Shown one piece after another: positions 24,667 to 33,562 of a DNA stretch of 64,000 bases; positions within the stretch are counted from its first letter, which is position 1; each line of letters begins with the position of its first letter. Location: positions 124,001 to 188,000 of the forward strand of contig WYBL01000163.1 of NCBI GenBank assembly GCA_011526565.1, read 5' to 3'. This DNA comes from Acidobacteriota bacterium (GTDB taxonomy: Bacteria > Acidobacteriota > Vicinamibacteria > Fen-336). The translations under genes were made by a program, and so were the position numbers. The notes beneath the pieces were generated by a model, which was not told where the DNA came from, did no database searches, and worked only from the letters and a program-made list of their open reading frames with translations.

Positions 24667-25569
24667 ATGAAGACGAAGATGCTGTGGGGCCTGGCGCTGG
24701 GCGCGGCCCTGTCGACTGCGGGGCAGGAAGCCCCGGACGCGAAGGCGCAGGAGGTGCTCGCGCAGGCGCGGCAGGCGCTGGGCGGGCCGAAGCTGGACGC
24801 GGTGCAGGCGCTCTCGCTCGAGGGCTCGATGCGGCGGCTGATGGGCTCGGGGCCCGACGCGCCGGAGCTGTCCGGCGACCTCGAGCTGGCCGCCCGCAGC
24901 GACCGCTACCTGCGGCTCGAGACGCTGACGCCGATGCCGGGCATGCCGGGCTTCACGGTCGGCTTCGGCTTCGACGGCGAGGCCGCGTGGTCGGGCCGCG
25001 TCGGCAGCGCCCAGGCGGGCGGCGGCCACATGTTCGTCGTGCGCGCCGGCGGCGACCGCCCCGGCGACGCCGAGCGCACGCGGCGCCGCGTCGCGGCGGA
25101 CCACGCGCGATTCCTGCTCGCGACGCTGGCGACCGCTCCCGCGGGTAGCGAGCTGCGGTTCACCTACGCCGGCCAGGCCGAGGCGCCGGAGGGCAAGGCC
25201 CACGTGATCGACGTCGCCGGCGCGGACGGCTTCGCGGCGCGCCTGTTCGTCGACCAGGCGACCTCGCGGCCGCTGATGCTCAGCTACCAGGAGGTGCAGC
25301 CGCGGGTGCAGTTCCGCCAGGCCGGCCCGGGCACTCCGCCGCCGAGCCAGGCCGCGGTCGAAGCCGCGACCGCGGCCGCGGCTGCCGAGGCACCGCCGGC
25401 GCCCGTGGAGGTGCAGCTCGCCCTCGGCGACTGGAAGGCCGTCGACGGCGTGCAGCTCCCCCATCGCTTCTCCAAGCAGGTTGGCGGCGAGGTCGTCGAG
25501 GAGTGGGAGGTCGCGAAGTACAAGCTGAACCCCTCGCTCAAGGCCGACCACTTCAAGAAGCGGAGCTGA
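24667..25569 (+). CDS. Exported protein of unknown function (LolA-like)
   Basis: This 300-residue protein has a short N-terminal hydrophobic segment (MLWGLALGAALSTAG) that looks like a signal peptide. The body is rich in beta-strand patterns with RYLRLETLTPMP, FGFDGEAAWSG and WKAVDGVQLPHRFSK. Such patterns occur in outer-membrane lipoprotein-sorting (LolA/LolB-like) folds, but no diagnostic motif is visible, so the function stays open. The ATG at 24667 is preceded by GGGGAG about 10 nt upstream. It is 4 nt from the downstream TonB receptor gene, so the two form an operon. Phased repeats and TTGACA stand upstream. Confidence 0.75.
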   Translation: MKTKMLWGLALGAALSTAGQEAPDAKAQEVLAQARQALGGPKLDAVQALSLEGSMRRLMGSGPDAPELSGDLELAARSDRYLRLETLTPMPGMPGFTVGFGFDGEAAWSGRVGSAQAGGGHMFVVRAGGDRPGDAERTRRRVAADHARFLLATLATAPAGSELRFTYAGQAEAPEGKAHVIDVAGADGFAARLFVDQATSRPLMLSYQEVQPRVQFRQAGPGTPPPSQAAVEAATAAAAAEAPPAPVEVQLALGDWKAVDGVQLPHRFSKQVGGEVVEEWEVAKYKLNPSLKADHFKKRS

Positions 25570-25573
25570 CGCC

Positions 25574-28177
25574 ATGTCCCGCCTGCTGCGCGCGGCGCTC
25601 TTCGCCGCCCTGGGCGCGGCCCTGCCCGGCCACGCCGACCCGGCCCCCGCGGCCCCGCCCGTCGACCTCGCCGTGCGCGTCTTGGACCCGTCGGGCGCCG
25701 CGGTGCCGAAGGCCGTCGTGTCGCTGGTTTCGGAGGCCCGCACGCAGCAGGCGAAGGCCGACGGGCGGGGTGTCGCGCGTTTCGCGCGCCTCGCCCCCGG
25801 TCTCTACACCGTGATCGCCGAGGCGAAGGGCTTCGCCGCTCGTGCGTTGCCCGACGTGCGGCTCGCGGGACGCAGCCAGGAGCTGGAGCTGGCGCTCGAC
25901 CTGGCCGCGGTCGAAGAAGCCGTGGTGGTCTCCGGCGACGTCGCGCCGGGCCGCGAGCGCGACTTCACGCGGGTGCTGACGGCGGAAGACCTCGCCGACC
26001 TGCCCGACGACCCCGACGAACTGCAGGAGGCGCTCTTGGCGATGGCGGGCCCCGACGCGATGATGCGCGTCAACGGCTTCGCGGGCGGCCGCATGCCGGC
26101 CAAGGCCCAGATCCGCCAGGTCCGCTTCCAGACCAACGCGTACGCGGCCGAAAACCACGAGATGGCCCACACGTTCGTGGACGTGATCACGAAGCCCGGC
26201 CTCGGGTCGTGGCAGACGTCGGCGTCGCTGGGCCTGCGCGACGGCTCGTGGGCGGCACGTCCGCCGCTCAGCGACGACCGGGCCGACGCCGACTTCTACG
26301 GCCGCGGCACGCTGTCCTTCGACGGCCCGCTGGTGAAGGACCGGACGTCGCTGGCGCTGTCGCTGACGGCGCGTGACACCGCCGAGTCGCGCGCCGTGCG
26401 CGCGCTGACTCCAGCGGGCGCGACCTCCGCCCCCTTCCGGCCGGAGACGAAGCGCCTCGACGTGCAGGCCCGCGTCGAGCACGCGCTCGGCAAGACCCAC
26501 ACCCTGCGCGCGGAGCTGACCTCCTACGGCCAGCGGCAGGAGGGCCTGGGCGTCGGCGGCCTGGTGCTGCCCGAGCGCAGCTACGCCCAGGACCTCGACG
26601 AGACTCGGCTGCGCGTGTCCGACGTCGGTCTCGCGTGGGGCAAGGTGGCAACCGAGACACGGCTCGAGCTGGCACGCACGACCACGCTCTTCGAGCCTGC
26701 GACGCTGGCGCCGGCGGTCGACGTGGCCGGCGCGTTCTCGGCCGGCGGCGCGACCGTGGAGGGCCGCGAGCGCGCGCTCGGCCTCGACCTGTTCCAGGCC
26801 TTCGACGTCTCCCGCGGCAAACACGCGCTGCGCTTCGGCGGCCAGCTCCAGTCGCGGTGGATCGACTCGACCGTCGTGCGCGACGCGCGCGGCACCTTCG
26901 GCTTCGACGACCTCGAGGCCTGGCGGGCGGGCCGGCCTTCGACGTGGAGCCGGCGCACGGCGGGCGAGCCGGTCGCATACGCCCACCACCAGGCGGCGCT
27001 GTTCGTGCAGGACGACTGGAAGCTCTCGCGCCAGGTGCTGCTCGGGCTCGGCCTGCGCTACGAGGCGCAGAGCCGCGTGTCCGACGCGCTGTCGCTGGCG
27101 CCGCGGGCGTCGCTGACCTGGGCGCCGAACGACCGCACGTCGCTGCGGGCGGGCGCCGGCGTGTTCCACGCGTGGCTGGGCGCGGAGACGTACGAGGAGG
27201 CGCTGCGCAGCTCCAGCGCCGGCCGCGAGGAGTTCGTGACCGACCCTGGCTGGCCGGATCCTCTCGCCGGCGGCGCCGCGACCGGCGCGGCGCTTCCCAC
27301 GCGACGCCAGCTCGGCGCTCTCTCCCTCGCGCGGGTCACCCGGTTCTCGCTCGGCGTCGAGCGCCAGCTCGGCGCCCAGGTGCGTCTCAACGCGTCGTAC
27401 GTCCACGAGCGCGGCGAAGATCTCTACCGCGGCCGCAACCTCAACCCGGTCGCGGCCTCCGGCGAACGGCCGCTCGCGGAGTTCGGCAACCTGCTCTCGG
27501 TCGAGAGCGAGGGGCGCTCGCGCGAGCACACGCTGCGCGCCGACGCCCGCCTCGGCGGTCCGATGGGCCGGCTGTCCGGCATCGTCGGCTACGCGCTGAC
27601 GTTCTCGCGCGACGACGCCGACGGCCCCTTCGCGCTGCCGGCCGACGAGGCCGATCCCGGCGCCGAGTGGGGCCCGGCCCGCGACGACGTCCGCCACCGC
27701 CTGTTCGGCTTCGTGACCTGGCGCCTGCGCCCCGACCTGCGCCTCGCGACCAGCTTCCGCGCGCAGAGCGGCTCGCCCTATCCCGTCACGCTGGGCCGCG
27801 ACCTCGACGGCGACGGCCTGCGCCTGGAGCGCCCCGACGGCTTCGGCCGCAACGCGGGCCGAGGTACCGCCACGCTCGACGCCAGCGTGCGCCTGTCGTG
27901 GAGCTTCGGCCTCGGCACGCGGACGACGCCGGCCGGACCCGGCACGCCGCGCGTCATCACGGTGCGCGCGGGCGACGAAGGCGGCCCGCCGGACATCGGC
28001 GGGCCCGGCCGCAGCGACGCCCGCGTGCAGGTCACGCTGCACGCGCAGGCTCTCAACGCCTTCAACCGCACCAACGCGGTCGCGTGGTCCGGGGTGTGGG
28101 GCTCGGCGAGCTTCGGCTCGCCGCTGGCGGCGATGCCGGGCCGGCGCCTCGAACTGGGGGCCTCGGTGCGGTTCTGA
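25574..28177 (+). CDS. TonB-dependent receptor-like protein with carboxypeptidase-regulatory domain
   Basis: This 867-residue outer-membrane protein has a signal peptide (about 1-22). A carboxypeptidase-regulatory-like beta-sandwich follows (about 28-115; VRVLDPSGAAVPKAVVSLV, LAPGLYTVIAEAKGF). A plug-like segment comes next (about 130-215), and then a long beta-barrel with aromatic strands ending in the terminal Phe (GASVRF). This architecture is typical of Oar-like receptors of Acidobacteriota and Myxococcota. A TonB box is not obvious. The ligand is unknown. It is translated 4 nt after the upstream exported protein, which may be its periplasmic partner. Confidence 0.85.
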   Translation: MSRLLRAALFAALGAALPGHADPAPAAPPVDLAVRVLDPSGAAVPKAVVSLVSEARTQQAKADGRGVARFARLAPGLYTVIAEAKGFAARALPDVRLAGRSQELELALDLAAVEEAVVVSGDVAPGRERDFTRVLTAEDLADLPDDPDELQEALLAMAGPDAMMRVNGFAGGRMPAKAQIRQVRFQTNAYAAENHEMAHTFVDVITKPGLGSWQTSASLGLRDGSWAARPPLSDDRADADFYGRGTLSFDGPLVKDRTSLALSLTARDTAESRAVRALTPAGATSAPFRPETKRLDVQARVEHALGKTHTLRAELTSYGQRQEGLGVGGLVLPERSYAQDLDETRLRVSDVGLAWGKVATETRLELARTTTLFEPATLAPAVDVAGAFSAGGATVEGRERALGLDLFQAFDVSRGKHALRFGGQLQSRWIDSTVVRDARGTFGFDDLEAWRAGRPSTWSRRTAGEPVAYAHHQAALFVQDDWKLSRQVLLGLGLRYEAQSRVSDALSLAPRASLTWAPNDRTSLRAGAGVFHAWLGAETYEEALRSSSAGREEFVTDPGWPDPLAGGAATGAALPTRRQLGALSLARVTRFSLGVERQLGAQVRLNASYVHERGEDLYRGRNLNPVAASGERPLAEFGNLLSVESEGRSREHTLRADARLGGPMGRLSGIVGYALTFSRDDADGPFALPADEADPGAEWGPARDDVRHRLFGFVTWRLRPDLRLATSFRAQSGSPYPVTLGRDLDGDGLRLERPDGFGRNAGRGTATLDASVRLSWSFGLGTRTTPAGPGTPRVITVRAGDEGGPPDIGGPGRSDARVQVTLHAQALNAFNRTNAVAWSGVWGSASFGSPLAAMPGRRLELGASVRF

Positions 28178-28191
28178 GCCCGTTTCTGGAC

Positions 28192-28197
28192 TATCTT
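28192..28197 (+). promoter_or_regulatory. TATCTT -10 box, KAS III gene
   Basis: TATCTT ends 8 nt before the ATG at 28206, inside the 28-nt gap after the TonB receptor gene. Confidence 0.45.
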
Positions 28198-28205
28198 TGC
28201 GGGCC

Positions 28206-29273
28206 ATGGGCCTGCGCACGGTCGTGGTCGGCACCGGCAGTTGCATCCCCCCGCGGCGGGTCGCCAACGAAGAGCTCGCGGGGCGCGAGTTCTTCGGCCC
28301 CGACGGGCGGCGCATCGACAAGCCCGGCGACCAGGTGGTCGCCCAGTTCCAGTCGATCACGGGGATCCGCGAGCGGCGCTGGGCCGGCGACGACCAGGTC
28401 GCCTCGGACCTCGCCGTGCTGGCCGCCCGCGACGCGCTCGACTCGTCGGGCGTGGACCCCGAGTCGCTCGACGCGCTGATCGTCGCCCACAACTTCGGCG
28501 ACGTGCGCCACGGCACCCGCAACTCGGACCTGGTGCCGGCGCTGGCCTCGCGGGTCAAGGCGCAACTGAAGATCACCGCGCCGCGCACGGCCGCCTTCGA
28601 CCTGATCTTCGGCTGCCCCGGCTGGCTGCAGGGAGTGCTGCAGTGCGACGCGATGATCCGCGCGGGGGACGCGAAGCGGGCACTGGTGATCGGCGCCGAG
28701 ACGCTGTCGCGGGTGTCCGACCCCCACGACCGCGACAGCCTGATCTACGCCGACGGCGCCGGCGCCGTGATCCTGGAGGCCCGCGAGGGCGAGGCCGGCA
28801 TCCTGGGCCACGCGGTGCGCTCGGACGCGATCGACCACTCGACGATGCTGACGATGGGCCCCTCGTACAAGGACGAGGTCTTCCTCGAGGCCATCTTCCT
28901 CAAGATGGAGGGCCGCAAGCTCTACCGCTACGCGCTGCAGACCGTGGCCGGCGCGATCGCCGACGCGCTGGAGCGCTCCGGGGTCGCCCTCGCGGACGTC
29001 AAGAAGGTGCTGATCCACCAGGCCAACGGCAAGATGGACGAGGCGATCCTGCAGGCGCTCTACGAGCGCGAGGGCCGCACGCCCCCGGCCGACGTGATGC
29101 CGATGACGATCGGCTGGCTGGGCAACAGCAGCGTGGCGACGGTGCCGACCCTGCTCGACCTGCTGCTCAAGGGACGGCTCGAGGGCCACTCCGCGGGCGC
29201 CGGCGACGTCCTGGTGCTGGCCTCGGTCGGGGCCGGCATGAACGTCAACGCCGCGGTGTACCGCCTCCCCTGA
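28206..29273 (+). CDS. 3-oxoacyl-ACP synthase III (FabH-like)
   Basis: This 355-residue thiolase-fold enzyme condenses an acyl-CoA starter with malonyl-ACP or a related acceptor. The catalytic triad is visible: Cys in LIFGCPGWLQG, His in LIHQANGKM and Asn in GWLGNSSVATVP. The Ser/Gly-rich ASVGAGMNVNAAVYR closes the fold. The stand-alone gene has no neighbouring fab genes, so it may serve a secondary lipid or signalling product rather than housekeeping fatty-acid synthesis. I chose the ATG at 28206 over an in-frame TTG at 28197 because TATCTT overlaps that TTG and lies 8 nt before the ATG. Confidence 0.9.
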   Translation: MGLRTVVVGTGSCIPPRRVANEELAGREFFGPDGRRIDKPGDQVVAQFQSITGIRERRWAGDDQVASDLAVLAARDALDSSGVDPESLDALIVAHNFGDVRHGTRNSDLVPALASRVKAQLKITAPRTAAFDLIFGCPGWLQGVLQCDAMIRAGDAKRALVIGAETLSRVSDPHDRDSLIYADGAGAVILEAREGEAGILGHAVRSDAIDHSTMLTMGPSYKDEVFLEAIFLKMEGRKLYRYALQTVAGAIADALERSGVALADVKKVLIHQANGKMDEAILQALYEREGRTPPADVMPMTIGWLGNSSVATVPTLLDLLLKGRLEGHSAGAGDVLVLASVGAGMNVNAAVYRLP

Positions 29274-29277
29274 GAAG

Positions 29278-29294
29278 GGCCGCGCTCAGCGGCC
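29278..29294. terminator. Short hairpin between convergent stops
   Basis: GGCCGC (29278-29283) pairs with GCGGCC (29289-29294) around a 5-nt loop, spanning the gap between the KAS III stop and the small Cys-rich gene's stop. It has only 6 bp. Confidence 0.35.
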
Positions 29295-29447
29295 GAAGCC
29301 GAAGAAGCCGCGGTGGGGCGGCGGCTCGGGCCGCGGGCACTGGCAGCGCTTGTCCTGCGGCACGCCGCGCAACGCCTGTTCGATGTGCTGGCCGCAGCCG
29401 GCCCACGTCGGGCGGCCGCAGCGGGGACAGGAAACCTGGGAACACAT
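29286..29447 (-). CDS. Small Cys-rich (zinc-ribbon-like) protein
   Basis: A 53-residue frame starts at the ATG at 29447: CPRCGRPTWAGCGQHIEQ, then KRCQCPRP and an aromatic Gly-rich tail. The CPRC pair, the Cys of WAGCGQH with its His, and CQC could bind one zinc. Short proteins of this CxxC...TWAGCGQH type occur in many bacteria as uncharacterised families, which supports a real gene. TAACCT ends 10 nt before the ATG, overlapping the upstream lipoprotein's TAA stop. The function is unknown. Confidence 0.75.
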   Translation of the reverse strand: MCSQVSCPRCGRPTWAGCGQHIEQALRGVPQDKRCQCPRPEPPPHRGFFGFGR

Positions 29448-29457
29448 GACGAGGGTC

Positions 29458-29463
29458 AGGTTA
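29458..29463 (-). promoter_or_regulatory. TAACCT -10 box, small Cys-rich gene
   Basis: TAACCT ends 10 nt before the ATG at 29447. Its TAA is also the stop codon of the upstream lipoprotein gene. Confidence 0.35.
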
Positions 29464-29838
29464 CCAGTTCTCGCAGGCGAGCTGGTCGGGGTAGAGCACC
29501 ACCCGCACCGTCGTGAACTCGGCCTCGATGCGGTTCTTCGAGTAGACGCAGGTGGACACGCGGTTGACCGCGCCGAACTGCTCGGAGCGGAAGCGCACGC
29601 GGTCCCCCCGCTCGAGGCACAGCGCGATCCGCCGCGACTGCCCGGGCTGCAGCAGGGTGGCCGCCGAGAACTCCTCCTCGTGGGCCGCGACGTGGGCCTC
29701 GAAGCGGTTCTGGCGGTCGACTCTCATCTCGACGGTGACGTGGCCGCAGGTCCGGAACCGGTCCTGCACCCAGTCGCAGCCGGGGGTCGCGACCGCGACG
29801 GCCAGGAGACATGCGACGACGGCGAAGCGCGTCTTCAC
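29461..29838 (-). CDS. Small lipoprotein of unknown function
   Basis: This 125-residue lipoprotein starts at the GTG at 29838. The signal peptide KTRFAVVACLLAVAVATPGC has a Cys at position 21 as the likely lipidation site. The mature part has three further Cys (FRTCGHV, IALCLER, STCVYS, plus ACENW at the end) and alternating beta-strand patterns (TVEMRVDRQNRF, FTTVRVVLYPD), suggesting a small disulphide-linked beta domain. I do not recognise the family. TATCAT ends 7 nt before the GTG and there is no Shine-Dalgarno site. Confidence 0.75.
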   Translation of the reverse strand: MKTRFAVVACLLAVAVATPGCDWVQDRFRTCGHVTVEMRVDRQNRFEAHVAAHEEEFSAATLLQPGQSRRIALCLERGDRVRFRSEQFGAVNRVSTCVYSKNRIEAEFTTVRVVLYPDQLACENW

Positions 29839-29845
29839 GGCCGGG

Positions 29846-29851
29846 ATGATA
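29846..29851 (-). promoter_or_regulatory. TATCAT -10 box, lipoprotein gene
   Basis: TATCAT ends 7 nt before the GTG start at 29838. Confidence 0.45.
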
Positions 29852-29889
29852 TCGGAGGTGCGCCAGGAAGGCGCTCCGGGGCCCACGCG

Positions 29890-29895
29890 TAGAAT
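29890..29895 (+). promoter_or_regulatory. TAGAAT -10 box, amidase gene
   Basis: TAGAAT lies 37 nt before the amidase GTG. This transcript would have a leader carrying GGGGAGGGA. Confidence 0.45.
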
Positions 29896-29932
29896 CGCGC
29901 TCGTCGCCCCCGCGCGGGGCGGGGAGGGACCC

Positions 29933-31684
29933 GTGATCATCCGACTCCGCGACCACGTCCGCTCGCTGGCCGCCGCCACCCTGCTGACGGTTGCCGCCTC
30001 GACTGCCGCCGCAGCCGAGCTACGGCCCGGGCGCACGCCCGCGGCGCCGTTCAGCGTCGTCGAGGCCTCGATCCCCGAGCTGCGGGCGGCACTCGAGCAG
30101 AAGCGGGTCACCTCGCGCCAGCTCGTCGAGCAGTACCTGTTGCGGATCGCGTTCCACGAGGACCGGGTGAACGCGGCGATCGCGATCAACCCGCGGGCCC
30201 TCGAGGAGGCCGACCGCCTCGACCGCGAGCGCGCGCAGGGCAAGGTGCGGGGGCCGCTGCACGGCATCCCGGTCGCGCTCAAGGACAACATCCACACCAC
30301 CGACATGCCGACGACCGGCGGCGCGCTGGCCTTCGACGGCCTGGTGCCGCCCTACGAGGCGACGCTCGTCCGCCACCTGCGCGAGGCCGGCGCGATCGTC
30401 CTCGCGAAGACCGTGATGACCGAGCTCGCCAACTGGGTGGCGAGCGGGATGCCGACCAACTACAGCGGGCTCGCGGGCTACGGCTTCAATCCCTACGACC
30501 CGCGCCGCGACCCGCGCGAGGCGACCTTCGACGGCCGTCCGGTGCTGGCGACCGGCGGCTCGAGCTCGGGCGCCGGCACCGCCGCCAGCTTCTGGGCGGC
30601 CAGCGTCGGCACCGAGACCTCGGGCTCGATCCTCAGCCCCGCCAACCAGAACATGCTGGTCGGCATCAAGCCGACCGTCGGCCGCATCAGCCGCCACGGG
30701 GTGATCCCGATCACCGCCGACCAGGACACGCCCGGGCCGATGGCGCGCACGGTCACGGACGCCGCGATCCTGATGGGCGCGCTCGAGGGCGCGACACCCG
30801 ACCCCGACGACGCCGCCACCTCGCGCTGCGCGGTTCCGCCCGGCCGCGACTACACGAAGTTCCTGGACGCGGGCGCGCTGAAGGGCGCGCGGATCGGCAT
30901 CCCGCGCGCGTTCTTCTACGACAAGGTCACGCCGCCCGGCGCGACCCAGCCCCGCGGCGGCCTGGACGAGGCCCGGCTCCAGGTGATGAACGAGGCGATC
31001 GCGACCCTCAAGAAGCTGGGCGCCGTGGTCGTCGACCCGGTGGAGATCCCGAGCGTGGTCGCGCCGAAGGCCGAGGACAACTCGCTGCTGTTCGGCGTGT
31101 GCTCGGGGCTCGACGACGCGAAGGGCCAGGACGCGGACTGCTCGATCGTCTTCAAGTACGGCATGAAGCGCGACTTCGACGCGTGGCTGCGCTCGCTCGG
31201 CGACAAGGCGCCGGTCAGGACGCTGACCGAGCTGCGGCAGTGGAACGTCGCCCACCAGAAGGCGGGCGCCATCAAGTACGGGCAGGCGCTGCTCGACATC
31301 TCGGACGAGATGGACGTGCGGCTGGACCGCGCCCGCTACGAGGCCGACCGCGCGAAGGACCTGCGGCTGAGCGCGGCCGAGGGGCTCGACGCGGCCTTCG
31401 CGGCCCACCAGCTCGACGCGATGCTGTTCGCCGCCAACTTCGGCGCCGGCATCGCGGCCAAGCCGGGCTACCCGACCGTGATCGTGCCGTTCGGCACGGT
31501 GCCCAATGCGCCGCCGCCCGGCGCGCCGGCCTCGGCAGCCTTCCCGGCGGGCTTCGACCCGAAGCCCGCGCCGCTCGGCGTCAGCTTCACCGGCCTCGCC
31601 TGCAGCGAGCCGCGGCTGATCGCGCTCGCCTACGCTTTCGAGCAGGCCACGAAGCGCCGGGTGCCGCCGCCGCTCGTGCCCTGA
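29933..31684 (+). CDS. Exported amidase (amidase-signature family)
   Basis: This 583-residue amidase-signature hydrolase has a signal peptide (about 5-27, STAAAAE). The Ser-cisSer-Lys triad is visible: Lys in VALKDNIHT, and the two Ser in the Gly/Ser-rich GGSSSGAGTAASF and GTETSGSI. PTVGRISRHGVIP and DTPGPMARTV are further family motifs. It cleaves amide bonds of an unidentified periplasmic substrate; family members act on peptides, acyl amides or aryl amides. The GTG at 29933 is preceded by GGGGAGGGA. It is followed by a hairpin and a separate promoter for the DUF885 gene. Confidence 0.9.
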   Translation: MIIRLRDHVRSLAAATLLTVAASTAAAAELRPGRTPAAPFSVVEASIPELRAALEQKRVTSRQLVEQYLLRIAFHEDRVNAAIAINPRALEEADRLDRERAQGKVRGPLHGIPVALKDNIHTTDMPTTGGALAFDGLVPPYEATLVRHLREAGAIVLAKTVMTELANWVASGMPTNYSGLAGYGFNPYDPRRDPREATFDGRPVLATGGSSSGAGTAASFWAASVGTETSGSILSPANQNMLVGIKPTVGRISRHGVIPITADQDTPGPMARTVTDAAILMGALEGATPDPDDAATSRCAVPPGRDYTKFLDAGALKGARIGIPRAFFYDKVTPPGATQPRGGLDEARLQVMNEAIATLKKLGAVVVDPVEIPSVVAPKAEDNSLLFGVCSGLDDAKGQDADCSIVFKYGMKRDFDAWLRSLGDKAPVRTLTELRQWNVAHQKAGAIKYGQALLDISDEMDVRLDRARYEADRAKDLRLSAAEGLDAAFAAHQLDAMLFAANFGAGIAAKPGYPTVIVPFGTVPNAPPPGAPASAAFPAGFDPKPAPLGVSFTGLACSEPRLIALAYAFEQATKRRVPPPLVP

Positions 31685-31687
31685 AGC

Positions 31688-31725
31688 AGCGGCTGGGGCG
31701 TCCGCGGCCCCGGACGGCGGCCGCT
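31688..31725. terminator. Imperfect hairpin after the amidase gene
   Basis: AGCGGC (31688-31693) pairs with GCCGCT (31720-31725), and inside it CGTCCG (31699-31704) pairs with CGGACG (31711-31716). It ends on the first base of the next promoter's TACAAT. Confidence 0.4.
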
Positions 31726-31730
31726 ACAAT
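31725..31730 (+). promoter_or_regulatory. TACAAT -10 box, DUF885 gene
   Basis: TACAAT (5 of 6 consensus) lies 20 nt before the GTG at 31751. The leader contains GGAGGTGA. Confidence 0.5.
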
Positions 31731-31750
31731 CGCGACCTCCGGAGGTGAAC

Positions 31751-33520
31751 GTGGACGCTCGCCCGCTCGTCGCCGTGTTCTGCTCGACGCTGCTCGCCGC
31801 GCCTGCCGCGGGCCAGGTGCCCGGCTCGCCGGCGCGCGAACGGGACGCGACGCTCTACGCCGTGCCGTTCGCCGAAGCGAAGGCGCCGGCGACGTCCGAG
31901 CTGGAGGCACTGGTCGAGCGCTACGCCTCCGACCGCGCGGCCTACCTGCGACTGTGGACGATTCCCGGCTCGGCGGCCCGACGCGAGAAGCTTCGCGGCT
32001 TCTACCGCGGCTGGCAGGCGCAGGTCGCGCGGATCGACGCCGCATCGCTGTCGACGGCCGGCCGCGTCGACCACCTGCTGCTCACGGAGCGACTCGGCTA
32101 CGAGCTCGCGCTGCTCGACCGCGAGGAGTCGCAGCAGGCCGATCTGCAGCCGCTCGTTCCGTTCGCCGGCATCGTCGCGCGACTGCACGAGTCCCGCCGC
32201 ATGCTGGAACCGGTCGACGGGGCCGCCTCGGCGCGCGCGCTCGAGGACCTCGCGGCCAGTGCCGACGCCGCCGCGCAGCGGCTGAAGGGCGAAGCGAAGC
32301 CCAACCGGGCGCTCGCGCGCCGCGCCGCGCTGCGCATCGGCGAACTGGAGAAGGGCCTCGACGACTGGTTCCGCCACTTCGACGGCTACGACCCGCGCTT
32401 CTCGTGGTGGACCCGCGAGCCGATGAAGCGGGCGAAGAAGTCGATGGCCGACCTCGCGAAGCGGCTGCGCGAGGACGGCATGGGCTGGAAGGCGGGCGAG
32501 GAGGAGCCGATCGTCGGCGACCCGATCGGCCGCGCGGCGCTGCTCGCGGACCTCGCCCACGAGCGCATCCCCTACACGCCGGAGGAGCTGCTCGCGATCG
32601 CCGAACGCGAGTTCGCGTGGTGCGCCGAGGAGATGAAGAAGGCCTCGCGCGAGATGGGCTTCGGCGACGACTGGAAGCGCGCGCTCGAGAAGGTGCGCGG
32701 GATGTACGTGGAGCCCGGCGGCCAGCCGGAGCGGGTGCGGCGGCTCGCGCTGGAGGCGATCGACTTCGTGCAGCGCAAGGGGCTCGTCACCGTGCCGACG
32801 CTGGCGGCGGACGTGTGGCGGATGGAGATGCTGTCGGCGGAGCGGCAGAAGGTGGCGCCGTTCTTCCTCGGCGGCGAGACGATCCTGGTCGCCTACCCGA
32901 CGGAAGGCATGTCGCAGGAGGACAAGCTCAACTCCCTGCGCGCCAACAACGAGCCGTTCGCGCGCGCCGTGGTCCACCACGAGCTGGTCCCCGGCCACCA
33001 CCTGCAGCAGTTCATGAACGAGCGCTACGCCTCCCACCGCCGCGCCTTCCGCACCCCGTTCTGGGGCGAAGGCTGGGCGCTGTACTGGGAGTTCGTGCTG
33101 TGGGACCAGGGCTTCCCGCGCACCCCCGAGGACCGGGTCGGCATGCTGTTCTGGCGCATGCACCGCTGCGCGCGGATCCTGTTCTCGCTCAACTTCCACC
33201 TCGGCCACTGGACGCCGCAGCAGAGCATCGACTTCCTGGTCGACCGCGTGGGCCACGAGCGCTGGACGGCCACCGGCGAGGTGCGGCGCTCGTTCGCCGG
33301 CGACTACGGCCCGCTGTACCAGGCCGCGTACATGCTGGGCGGCCTGCAGTTCCGGGCGCTGCGCGAAGAGGTCGTCGGCGCGGGGCGCATGACGGACTGC
33401 GAGTTCCACGACCGCATCCTGAAGGAGGGCCCGATCCCGGTGGAGCTCGTGCGGGCGCTGGTCACCGACGCGCCGCCGGCGCCCGGCGCGAAGCCGGCCT
33501 GGCGTTTCGCCGATCGCTGA
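31751..33520 (+). CDS. DUF885 family putative metallopeptidase, exported
   Basis: This 589-residue protein is of the DUF885 family, which is largely alpha-helical and related to M3/M32-type zinc peptidases. An N-terminal signal-like segment (about 5-22, AAPAAG) is followed by helical domains and the zinc motif HHELVPGHHLQ with Glu as general base. The downstream FWGEGWALYWE supplies a third ligand Glu. It probably degrades peptides in the periplasm. The GTG at 31751 is preferred over the GTG at 31745 because GGAGG stands 5 nt upstream of the former and overlaps the latter. Confidence 0.85.
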   Translation: MDARPLVAVFCSTLLAAPAAGQVPGSPARERDATLYAVPFAEAKAPATSELEALVERYASDRAAYLRLWTIPGSAARREKLRGFYRGWQAQVARIDAASLSTAGRVDHLLLTERLGYELALLDREESQQADLQPLVPFAGIVARLHESRRMLEPVDGAASARALEDLAASADAAAQRLKGEAKPNRALARRAALRIGELEKGLDDWFRHFDGYDPRFSWWTREPMKRAKKSMADLAKRLREDGMGWKAGEEEPIVGDPIGRAALLADLAHERIPYTPEELLAIAEREFAWCAEEMKKASREMGFGDDWKRALEKVRGMYVEPGGQPERVRRLALEAIDFVQRKGLVTVPTLAADVWRMEMLSAERQKVAPFFLGGETILVAYPTEGMSQEDKLNSLRANNEPFARAVVHHELVPGHHLQQFMNERYASHRRAFRTPFWGEGWALYWEFVLWDQGFPRTPEDRVGMLFWRMHRCARILFSLNFHLGHWTPQQSIDFLVDRVGHERWTATGEVRRSFAGDYGPLYQAAYMLGGLQFRALREEVVGAGRMTDCEFHDRILKEGPIPVELVRALVTDAPPAPGAKPAWRFADR

Positions 33521-33534
33521 GCGGGCTCCAGGCG

Positions 33535-33562
33535 CCCTGGCGGGCCCGCGGCCCCGCCAGGG
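33535..33562. terminator. Bidirectional terminator hairpin between DUF885 and glycosyltransferase genes
   Basis: A perfect 10-bp stem (CCCTGGCGGG at 33535-33544 with CCCGCCAGGG at 33553-33562) and an 8-nt loop fill the convergent gap and end at the glycosyltransferase stop codon. Confidence 0.65.

Noticed and set aside
29245-29445. 66-codon minus-strand frame beside the Cys-rich gene
   Set aside because: It is an out-of-frame reading of the better-supported CxxC protein and of the end of KAS III.
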